A program made the translations under genes and the position numbers. The notes under the pieces were generated by a model that was given only the letters and a program-made list of their open reading frames with translations, was not told where the DNA came from and ran no database searches. Below, one piece after another: positions 6,281 to 13,147 of a DNA stretch of 21,165 nucleotides (the first letter of the stretch is position 1; every line of letters begins with the position of its first letter). This DNA comes from an uncultured Sutterella sp. (GTDB taxonomy: Bacteria; Pseudomonadota; Gammaproteobacteria; Burkholderiales; Burkholderiaceae_F). The stretch lies in contig CAJJMF010000013.1 in the NCBI GenBank assembly GCA_905192805.1, forward strand, positions 1 to 21,165, written 5' to 3'.

Positions 6281-8020
6281 ATGCGACAAATTAAAGTGGC
6301 TCTGAGTGCGGCGCTTTTAGCCTTCACTTTGTCTGCTACCGCCGATAACCTTCCCAACGAGTTGGAAAAAGTAGCCAAAGAGCTTCATATTCCCCTGAAT
6401 TCCATTAGCGTAAGCGTTAAACCGATTGATGCTCCCAATAAAGCACCTTTAGTATCGTTTAACGCTGAGCGCTCGATTTCGCCCGCCTCTACGGAAAAAT
6501 TAATTACGACCTTGGCCGCTTTGGAGCTTTTGGGCCCCAACTACCATTGGGTTAGTAAGTTTTATGCGGATCAGGAACCTACCGATGATGGGCATGTGAA
6601 AGCGTTGTATTTGCAAGGTTCAGGTGATCCAACGTGGGTGGTGGAAGATTTTATTCTCGCCTTGGATCGGTTAAGCCAATTGGGCGTGAAACACATTGAT
6701 GGTGACCTGATTGTTGATCGTTCGCTCTTTAATGTTCCGCCCGAAGACCCTGATGCCTTTGACGGTCGAGGTGATCGTCCCTACAACCAAATGCCCGATG
6801 CGTTGTTGATTAACTATAACGCGCTTAGTTTTGAACTCTTACCGATCCCAGGTAAGGCTAAGGCTCGTGTGGTCATGGTTCCCAAGTTAGCGGGCGTTGA
6901 GTTACCCGAATCGATTGAGTTAACCCGCCAGGCGTGTGGTGATTGGAAGGGTAACTTACGCTTTACGATTGAAGACTTAGGCAATGGGCAAAAACGGGTG
7001 GTCTTTAAAGGCACCTTCCCCGAAGCGTGCGGTCCTAAACTCTATACGGTCGTTTCGATGGATAAAAACGAGTACATTGAACGACTCTTCCGTGAAATTT
7101 GGGAGCGGGATGGACGGACGTGGTCGGGACACGTGCGTGAAGCGACGCTTCCGAGCGGGTTAAAGGAGATTTCGTATTACAGTTCGAAACCCTTGCGTGA
7201 AGTGATTGCGCTGGCGAACAAATGGTCGAACAATCAAATTGCCCGTCACCTCTTTTTGATGACGGCGGGTACGCACCGCGGTCTACCGCCCGATCAGAAT
7301 ACGGAACCTAAAGACCTGGAAGAAAGTCGAGTCGCGGTGATGACGTGGCTCAAGAGTGTCGGTGTCAATACCAATGGGTTTGTATTGGATAACGGTTCGG
7401 GTCTTTCGCGTACATCGCGAGTGACGGCCGATGGGATGACGCAGATGTTACTGGCCGGTTGGCGTAGCCCCTACATGAGTGAGTACCTTGCCTCCTTACC
7501 CATTAGTGGGGTGGACGGCACGATGAGAAAGCGTAAAACGGCCACGCACTTTGCCCACGTGAAGACGGGCTTCTTGTCGGATGTACGTGCCATTGGTGGC
7601 TATGTGCAAAATAAGGACGGTAAGCGCTTTGTTGTGTATGCCACGGTAGAAGGTAACGGGGTTGGCGGTGGTATTCCCTTTTTGGACCAAGTGATTGCTT
7701 GGGTCCACGATCAGCCCTACGCGACCGACTTTGGATGCATTGACGTGAGCCTGGAGGGTTGCCTCTTCCAGCAAAAAGCCCGCCTCGGAATGACTTCAAG
7801 GCGGGCTTTTTTGTTCTCGAACGCTCTACTAGGGTTTGGCGTTTTTCTCCAACGCGTCGATAACGATCGAGGGCGTAAGCAATTCCGGCAAAACCACCAC
7901 CTCACCGTCTGGGCGATAAATCAGGTAAAGCGGAACGCCCGAGCGCTTAAAGCGTTCCAATTCTTTGGTGATGCGTTCATCGTAGTTGGTCCAATCGCCT
8001 TCGAAACGGATGTAGCCTAA
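6281..8020 (+). CDS. dacB: D-alanyl-D-alanine carboxypeptidase/endopeptidase PBP4 (DacB), reading frame lacking a normal stop
   Basis: This is a periplasmic class C low-molecular-weight penicillin-binding protein that trims or cleaves peptidoglycan cross-links. The ATG at 6281 has AAGGA upstream and starts a signal peptide (MRQIKVALSAALLAFTLSATA, cut after residue 21); the frame's further extension upstream is not needed. Catalytic motifs are intact: S70-T-E-K73, SNN at 316-318 and K428-T-G. DNGSGLSR at 370-377 is also typical. The family fold ends near LDQVIAWVHDQ (469-478, about base 7714). The frame then stays open for another 100 or so codons, through the bidirectional terminator (7773-7812) and antisense to the 3' end of dsbD, before TAA at 8018-8020. 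The functional protein is probably about 480 residues plus a tail. Loss of the original stop, by mutation or sequencing error, is the simplest explanation. Confidence 0.92.
   Translation: MRQIKVALSAALLAFTLSATADNLPNELEKVAKELHIPLNSISVSVKPIDAPNKAPLVSFNAERSISPASTEKLITTLAALELLGPNYHWVSKFYADQEPTDDGHVKALYLQGSGDPTWVVEDFILALDRLSQLGVKHIDGDLIVDRSLFNVPPEDPDAFDGRGDRPYNQMPDALLINYNALSFELLPIPGKAKARVVMVPKLAGVELPESIELTRQACGDWKGNLRFTIEDLGNGQKRVVFKGTFPEACGPKLYTVVSMDKNEYIERLFREIWERDGRTWSGHVREATLPSGLKEISYYSSKPLREVIALANKWSNNQIARHLFLMTAGTHRGLPPDQNTEPKDLEESRVAVMTWLKSVGVNTNGFVLDNGSGLSRTSRVTADGMTQMLLAGWRSPYMSEYLASLPISGVDGTMRKRKTATHFAHVKTGFLSDVRAIGGYVQNKDGKRFVVYATVEGNGVGGGIPFLDQVIAWVHDQPYATDFGCIDVSLEGCLFQQKARLGMTSRRAFLFSNALLGFGVFLQRVDNDRGRKQFRQNHHLTVWAINQVKRNARALKAFQFFGDAFIVVGPIAFETDVA
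7773..7812. terminator. Bidirectional intrinsic terminator between dacB and dsbD, lying inside the open dacB frame
   Basis: AAAAAGCCCGCC (7773-7784) pairs with GGCGGGCTTTTT (7800-7811) around a 15-base loop, with T-runs on both strands. It serves dacB on the plus strand and dsbD on the minus strand. It lies about 200 bases before the only in-frame stop of the dacB reading frame. Confidence 0.93.
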
Positions 8021-9979
8021 CTCGTGGAACTTTGCCTGCACTTCAGCCCGATTGAGGGCAGCGATTTTGTTGGCTTGGCAGGTAATACACCACGCGGCCG
8101 TGAAGTCGATGAAGACGGGCTGGTGTTTGTCGATCGCTACCTGTACGGCCTCCGGCGACCAGGCTTGCCAACTGCCCTCGTTTTGATGTGTGGTCTGCGT
8201 GGCAAACAGTCCCGAGCCAATGAGGGCAACCACGGCAAGGGAGGCAATGCTCGTCGCGCCAATGAGTAGAGGGTGGCGACCTTTGCCCCATTGTTGGCGT
8301 CCCACCAGAATGCATAGTGCCACGACGATGAGCACACCGAGTAGGGCGATCCCAAGGCCCACCGAGCTTAACTGTTGCATGAGGACCCACGCTAACCAAA
8401 GCGCAGCGCCGAACATGGGAATGGCCATCACGCGACGGAACACATTCATCCAAGCGCCCGGTTTGGGCAAGCATTTCGTCCAGCTCGGGAACAGGCACAG
8501 TGCTAACCAAGGTAGCGCCATCCCGAGGCCAAGGGCGAGGAAAATCCCTGTGGCTTCCACGGCGGGGAGTGTGAGTGCAAAGCCGAGCGCAGCGCCCATA
8601 AAGGGGGCCGTACAGGGGCTAGCTACAATCACGGCCAAAATCCCTGTGAAAAAGGAATTGAGTCGGCTCGAACGTGGGCGGTTCCCCCCGAAGGAGAGTT
8701 GCGAACCAAACGTGAACTCATAGACCCCCAGCAAATTAAGCGTAATGCCGACAAAGAGGAAGAGTAGTGCACACACAACCCAAGGACTTTGCAACTGGAA
8801 GCCCCAGCCGAGCGCTAATCCAAAACTTCGCAGGAGCAGGAGGGCGCCCGACAGTATCAGCATGGAGCACAGCACGCCTAATGTAAACGCAATCCCATGC
8901 GGCAACATCGGATCGCCTTTACGGCTACCTTCGACGAGCTGCAAGATTTTGAGCGAGAGGACCGGGAAGACACAGGGCATGAGGTTGAGGATTAAGCCCC
9001 CCAAAAGCGCAAAGATCAGTGCGGTCATCAGGGTGAGACTCATCGAAGCACTGGCCGTATCGTGGCCCGCGTGAGCGCCACTCGGGCGAGCTACGGTGCC
9101 AGCCTTGAGCGGGATCGTGACTTCCATGGCCCAGCCACCGGAGTGAGCAGGACCCTCATCGCCCACCAACACACCACGGAGGGTATCGGTCGGTTTTTGT
9201 GCAAAGGGCTCCTGAAGGGTTAAATAGACCGATTCACTACCATCGGCTTCCCGAACATGCTGCCCTGGGTCCCCTAAAAAGAGGGCATTTGCGTCAAGGG
9301 GTAAAAACGCTAAGGACTGTTTGACCGATACCGTATTGGCTGGCACAGAAATACGAAGATTTTTTCCTTGATAAGTCGCTGTGGCTGCGGGGTTTTGATT
9401 GGTAATCGGAATGAATTTTTGGGCTTGCGTTATGCGCTGGGCATCGGGCGTATCGGTCGCTTGCCCATCATAGGGAAGCGTCAGGCGTGCGGTCGCCTCA
9501 CCTGGAACACAAACCTCTTTGCAGGCGAGGTAGTGAGCACTTACTTCGATCGTTGCGCTACCCGTTACCGCCGCCGGAACTTTGACCGTAAAAGGAAACA
9601 GCGTGTCGCCTTGATAGGCGTAACTCACGATTCCCTGCGTATCGGTACGCTCTGGCAAGGGAAATAGAGGGGCTGAGGCACTCAGCCCCTCGGGCAATGT
9701 AAAGGAAAATCGCGTGGGGTAACCGGCATCGCCCGGCATCAGCCAATAGGTGTGCCAGCCATTTTTCTGCTCTAGCACCACGGCGAATGCCGTTTCGCTC
9801 TGAGGCACCAAGGCAGTCTTGGCCGCAATGAGTTGCATGCTCACTTGCGGCTGTTCGACTTCATTGGCTTTGGGCGCTTGTCCAGGGATGGACCAGCCAC
9901 CACTGGCATTGGCCGCGAGTGCGATAGCAAGAGTAGCCACCCCTGCTAGGGTTTGACAGAGCGACTTTACCCAGCCCAT
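7829..9979 (-). CDS. dsbD: Thiol:disulfide interchange protein, DsbD/ScsB-like transmembrane reductase
   Basis: This inner-membrane protein passes electrons from cytoplasmic thioredoxin to periplasmic thiol proteins. It has 716 residues in three modules. A signal peptide (cut after ANA, residue 25) leads into a DsbC/DsbD N-terminal-type domain with C153-KEV-C157. A transmembrane core of about eight segments (318-590) carries the paired cysteines C336 (LMPCVFPV) and C456 (ASPCTAPF). A C-terminal thioredoxin domain has WC631-IT-C634 and cis-Pro 683. The ITC site in an FTAAWCITCQ context and the CxxxC N-domain resemble ScsB-type members more than E. coli DsbD. ATG at 9979 has AAGGAA about 8 bases upstream. 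It follows hemL by 20 bases and is probably cotranscribed with it. Confidence 0.94.
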   Translation of the reverse strand: MGWVKSLCQTLAGVATLAIALAANASGGWSIPGQAPKANEVEQPQVSMQLIAAKTALVPQSETAFAVVLEQKNGWHTYWLMPGDAGYPTRFSFTLPEGLSASAPLFPLPERTDTQGIVSYAYQGDTLFPFTVKVPAAVTGSATIEVSAHYLACKEVCVPGEATARLTLPYDGQATDTPDAQRITQAQKFIPITNQNPAATATYQGKNLRISVPANTVSVKQSLAFLPLDANALFLGDPGQHVREADGSESVYLTLQEPFAQKPTDTLRGVLVGDEGPAHSGGWAMEVTIPLKAGTVARPSGAHAGHDTASASMSLTLMTALIFALLGGLILNLMPCVFPVLSLKILQLVEGSRKGDPMLPHGIAFTLGVLCSMLILSGALLLLRSFGLALGWGFQLQSPWVVCALLFLFVGITLNLLGVYEFTFGSQLSFGGNRPRSSRLNSFFTGILAVIVASPCTAPFMGAALGFALTLPAVEATGIFLALGLGMALPWLALCLFPSWTKCLPKPGAWMNVFRRVMAIPMFGAALWLAWVLMQQLSSVGLGIALLGVLIVVALCILVGRQQWGKGRHPLLIGATSIASLAVVALIGSGLFATQTTHQNEGSWQAWSPEAVQVAIDKHQPVFIDFTAAWCITCQANKIAALNRAEVQAKFHELGYIRFEGDWTNYDERITKELERFKRSGVPLYLIYRPDGEVVVLPELLTPSIVIDALEKNAKP

Positions 9980-9999
9980 AGCGATTTCCTTTTGGTTAG

Positions 10000-11283
10000 T
10001 TATTGACGCAATTGAGCAAAAACGTCGTTTGCAGCGTCAATGGTTTGTTGGATCACTTCGTCGGTATGCGTAATCGACGTAAAGCCAGCTTCGTAAACCG
10101 AGGGAGCGAAATACACGCCTCGATCGAGCATCCCGTGGAAGAAGCGGTTAAAGCGGGCAACATCAGACTTCATCACGTCGGCAAAGCCTTGGGGCACTTC
10201 GGGTAAGAAGTAAATACCAAACATCCCACCGATCGAATCCGCGCTAAAGGCGATGTCGTGAGCACGTGCCGCGGCGACCAAGCCTTCGGTGAGTTTCTTG
10301 GTTTGACCCGCTAACGTATCGTAGAAACCGGGCGCTTGAATGGCCTTAAGCGTAGCCAACCCGCAGGCCACTGCCACGGGGTTCCCCGACAACGTACCCG
10401 CTTGATACACCGCCCCGACGGGAGCAATGTGTTGCATGATTTCTTTACGACCACCAAACGCAGCCACCGGCATCCCACCACCAATCACTTTACCCAACAT
10501 GGTTAAGTCCGGGGTAACGCCGTAGTAGGACTGAGCCCCACCCAACGCCACACGGAAGCCCGTCATGACTTCGTCCACGATCAAGAGCGCGCCGTACTGG
10601 GTGCACAAGTCGCGCATGGCACGGATAAATTCACGGTGGCCACGAACCAAGTTCATATTCCCGGCGACCGCTTCGACAATCACGCAGGCAATGTCACTGC
10701 CATACTGTTTGAAGGCGTCTTCAAGCTGGTTTGTATTGTTGTATTCCAACACCAAGGTGTGTTCGGTAACGGAGGCGGGAACCCCGGCCGAGGAGGGGTT
10801 GCCAAAGGTCAACATCCCCGAGCCTGCTTTCACCAACAAGGAGTCCGAGTGACCGTGGTAGCAACCTTCAAACTTGATGATCTTGTTGCGCCCTGTGAAC
10901 CCACGGGCTAAACGAATAGCGGACATCCCGGCTTCGGTACCCGAGCTCACTAAGCGGACCTGCTCCATGGAGGGGACCAGTTTGCGAATTTCTTCGGCGA
11001 TGAGAATTTCCCCTTCCGTGGCAGCACCAAAGGAGAGCCCCTTTTCGGCGACTTTTTCCATGGCAGCCACGACGACATCATTGTTGTGCCCAAGAATCAT
11101 GGGACCCCAAGAAAGGATGTAGTCGATAAACTGTTTGCCCGTGACGTCCCACATATACGGGCCCTTGGCATGATCGATAAAACGGGGGGATCCCCCTACT
11201 GAACGGAAAGCGCGAACAGGGGAGTTGACTCCACCTGGAATCGAAACTTGAGCGCGTTCGAACAGTTCATCATTGCGATCCAT
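10000..11283 (-). CDS. hemL: Glutamate-1-semialdehyde 2,1-aminomutase
   Basis: HemL is the PLP-dependent enzyme that converts glutamate-1-semialdehyde to 5-aminolevulinate, the C5 route into haem. Its 427 residues match the family length. SIPGGVNSPVRAFR near the N-terminus, YHGHSDSLL at 142-150, IVDEVMTGFR (235-244) with the PLP-binding Asp, and K265 in MLGKVIGGGMPVAAFGG for the Schiff base are all present. The ATG at 11283 has AGGAGA upstream. It is the first gene of a likely hemL-dsbD transcription unit. An inverted repeat lies about 25 bases upstream (11308-11332). Confidence 0.98.
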   Translation of the reverse strand: MDRNDELFERAQVSIPGGVNSPVRAFRSVGGSPRFIDHAKGPYMWDVTGKQFIDYILSWGPMILGHNNDVVVAAMEKVAEKGLSFGAATEGEILIAEEIRKLVPSMEQVRLVSSGTEAGMSAIRLARGFTGRNKIIKFEGCYHGHSDSLLVKAGSGMLTFGNPSSAGVPASVTEHTLVLEYNNTNQLEDAFKQYGSDIACVIVEAVAGNMNLVRGHREFIRAMRDLCTQYGALLIVDEVMTGFRVALGGAQSYYGVTPDLTMLGKVIGGGMPVAAFGGRKEIMQHIAPVGAVYQAGTLSGNPVAVACGLATLKAIQAPGFYDTLAGQTKKLTEGLVAAARAHDIAFSADSIGGMFGIYFLPEVPQGFADVMKSDVARFNRFFHGMLDRGVYFAPSVYEAGFTSITHTDEVIQQTIDAANDVFAQLRQ

Positions 11284-11307
11284 TGATGTTCTCCTAGACT
11301 GAGGTCA

Positions 11308-11342
11308 CCCAAATTTAAAAGTAATATTTGGGAGGTAATATT
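11308..11342 (-). repeat. Inverted and direct repeats upstream of hemL
   Basis: CCCAAAT (11308-11314) and ATTTGGG (11326-11332) form a perfect 7-bp inverted repeat with an 11-base AT-rich spacer. The word GTAATATTT also occurs twice, at 11321 and 11335. The position just upstream of the hemL start suits an operator or leader hairpin. I cannot assign it to a known regulator. Confidence 0.4.
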
Positions 11343-11366
11343 TTGATTGTAGGACGTTTCTGTTAA

Positions 11367-11393
11367 ATCGGGCAGTTACGAGAACTGCCCGAT
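11367..11393 (-). terminator. Likely terminator of the PagP-like gene
   Basis: ATCGGGCAGTT (11367-11377) pairs perfectly with AACTGCCCGAT (11383-11393) around a 5-base loop. It lies about 50 bases past the stop of the PagP-like gene. On the minus strand only TTTAA follows, so the U-tract is short and termination may be inefficient. Confidence 0.6.
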
Positions 11394-11441
11394 GCGAAAG
11401 ATTGTAACGAGTTTCTAGCTTGTTGCCTATTAGCGCAAACC

Positions 11442-12581
11442 TTAGAAGGCGTAGCCTAAGGACACGTTAAAGTCCGTTGGCATGGCCTTAAAGTACTGGT
11501 CCGGTGTGTCTTTCACACTGTCCTTAAAGCGCGAGAAGCTCACCGTCATATTGGCGTCAACAAAGAGGTTATCCGTAATGGCATAGGTAGCCCCTAAAGA
11601 GGTGACGGGGTGAATGCTATCGTCTTTGAGCCCTTGACCTCGCATCATCGAATAACCAAAACCGCCCCCGGCATAGAGCCGTAAATCGTTGGTCACGTCG
11701 AGGTTGTATTGAAGCTGTAAGGCATACATTTCAAAGCGGTAGACATTGCGTGCCCCGGGGGTGCGCAATAAATGCTGCGAGCGACGGTAAGAGAAGTCCG
11801 TTGCCCAGTGACGACCCGAGTAGTGACGTAGCCCCACGTGCCATGCCCAATCGTTATCGGCATAGGTGACGGTATCTTCGGTACTGCCACTATCCATGTA
11901 TTCCCATCCGTAGCCAGCATAAAGATAGTTTTGTTGATGGCTCCATGGGCTCGCGGCAGGAAGCGGTGCGTGACGCGACTTCTGGTCGTTGAGCGCAAAG
12001 ACGGTGTACGCAAAGTACACGTCGGTCGCAGGAATATAGGTCAGGTAAAGTGACGCCCAATCGGCCCCAAATTTCACCACCGGTAAGGGCATGGGCAAGG
12101 GGTACCAGCCGTAATCCCCACGGGCCGTTGCGCCGAGCATATACCCAGCCCCGACATGTAAACCCGAGTTACCCAAGGGATAGCGAGCGACCCACTGATA
12201 CCCAAGTGCTGGCTCAATACGATAGTTAGAGTCCACGAAGGTGACGAAGAAAAGGGTACGTTCATTGCCCCGATCGTCAATGATTTGACGTCCTAAACCC
12301 ATCCCAAACGGAAAGGCATTTTGTTGGCGACGATTATCCCAACTCCAGGAGGGGTGTTCGGTGTAGGTTGGGACGATCCAAAGCGAGCGTCCTTCGTTGA
12401 AGATTTTTTTGGTGCCTTCGAGTAAGTCAGACCATTGGTGGGAGCCCGTGGCGTCACGGTCAACCAATCCTGCTGGGGTGGTGTCTACCACGGCGTCCCA
12501 GAAGGACTGGGCGTGCAGACTCGGGGTACTAGCTAAAGCGAGCAGACTGATGGCACATGATGTGATGAGCTTAGTTTGCAT
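11442..12581 (-). CDS. pagP: PagP-like lipid A palmitoyltransferase fused to a second outer-membrane beta-barrel
   Basis: PagP moves palmitate from a phospholipid to lipid A in the outer membrane and protects against cationic peptides. After a signal peptide (cut near LHA, residue 24), residues about 50-197 align by eye along the whole of PagP. H76 sits in YTEHPSW, and D117/S118 in FVDSNYRIEPALGYQW corresponds to E. coli FKDSWNKWEPIAGYGW. GVTARDNWNYIPLPVLLP is matched by GATARGDYGWYPLPMPLP, and the final strand is DVYFAYTVFAL. PagP normally ends there at about 160-190 residues. This protein continues through a short polar linker (198-215) into a second region (216-379) with about eight amphipathic strands, ending in LGYAF with a terminal Phe, as expected for an OmpA/OmpW-like barrel. 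The ribosome binding site is weak. Acyl-transfer activity is inferred from the conserved residues. Confidence 0.88.
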   Translation of the reverse strand: MQTKLITSCAISLLALASTPSLHAQSFWDAVVDTTPAGLVDRDATGSHQWSDLLEGTKKIFNEGRSLWIVPTYTEHPSWSWDNRRQQNAFPFGMGLGRQIIDDRGNERTLFFVTFVDSNYRIEPALGYQWVARYPLGNSGLHVGAGYMLGATARGDYGWYPLPMPLPVVKFGADWASLYLTYIPATDVYFAYTVFALNDQKSRHAPLPAASPWSHQQNYLYAGYGWEYMDSGSTEDTVTYADNDWAWHVGLRHYSGRHWATDFSYRRSQHLLRTPGARNVYRFEMYALQLQYNLDVTNDLRLYAGGGFGYSMMRGQGLKDDSIHPVTSLGATYAITDNLFVDANMTVSFSRFKDSVKDTPDQYFKAMPTDFNVSLGYAF

Positions 12582-12772
12582 GACGAATGACCTAGATGAA
12601 TGAGTGTCAAGGATGAGCGACGTTGGTGTGACAGTGGCGCTCCTTGTTATGTTTTTGTCATTGTCTCACACTCTGTCTTAGGGCCTCAACCGAGTTGCTG
12701 ATTTGCAACAGTTTGCATTGTGCTGCCTTCGTGGCTCCCCTAAAGCGGGTGTAAACGGGTATAGTTAACACC
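12582..12772 (+). promoter_or_regulatory. Divergent spacer with rnpB promoter region
   Basis: This 191-base gap separates the minus-strand PagP-like gene from rnpB. TATAGT at 12760-12765 is a good -10 box placed about 8 bases before the inferred rnpB 5' end, but the -35 position has no clear match. GGTGT and ACACC flank the -10 box as a small inverted repeat. I see no convincing promoter for the PagP-like gene. Confidence 0.5.
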
Positions 12773-13090
12773 GTTCTGAGTATTCCAGACGATCGCTGGG
12801 GGCGTTGACCCCGAGAGGAAAGTCCGGACTCCATAGGGCATCGTAGCAGCTAACGGCTGTCCACCGCGAGGTGCGGATTAGAGCAACAGAGACGAGCCGA
12901 CTTCGGGTCGGGTGAAACGGGCAATCTCTACGAGGAGCAACATCAAATAGGCTACCGATAATCCTGCCCGGATTGGTAGCGGGTAGATGGCTTGAGGCGA
13001 TATGTGAGTATCGTCCTAGATGAATGATCGTCACAGCCTCAAGGGTAACTTGAGACTGAACATAATCCGGCTTACGGAGGACTCAGAGCC
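12773..13090 (+). ncRNA. rnpB: RNase P RNA (class A)
   Basis: This is the catalytic RNA of RNase P, which removes 5' leaders from pre-tRNAs. The hallmark GAGGAAAGTCCGGACTCCAT and AGGGCA appear near 12814-12841. An internal conserved core, GTGAAACGGGCAATCTC with GAGGAGCAACATCAAATAGG, is present. Near the 3' end are TAGATGAATGATCGTCACA and TAATCCGGCTTA. The ends are set by pairing of TCTGAGT (12775-12781) with ACTCAGA (13081-13087), helix P1. At about 318 nucleotides it is somewhat shorter than the 350-380 typical of the class. The exact 5' and 3' ends are estimates. Confidence 0.95.
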
Positions 13091-13097
13091 CCATTTT

Positions 13098-13132
13098 TTT
13101 GCCCCAGTGTTGGTGTCGAACACTGGGGCAAA
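13098..13132. terminator. Strong 14-bp hairpin between rnpB and the acyl-CoA synthetase gene
   Basis: TTTGCCCCAGTGTT (13098-13111) pairs perfectly with AACACTGGGGCAAA (13119-13132) around a 7-base loop. It lies between converging units and probably ends one or both. Unusually, the T-run (13094-13100) precedes the stem on the plus strand and no T-run follows the stem on either strand, so it is not a textbook intrinsic terminator. Confidence 0.55.
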
Positions 13133-13147
13133 TTCATTGGAATGGAT

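Noticed and set aside
7690..7760. Frameshift in dacB as the reason for the missing stop
   Set aside because: The motif-bearing frame stays coherent through LDQVIAWVHDQ, the normal family end. Stop loss fits better than an indel, although an indel within 7715-7740 cannot be fully excluded.
12765..13034. 89-codon minus-strand frame
   Set aside because: It lies entirely antisense to the conserved RNase P RNA, and no protein family features are visible.
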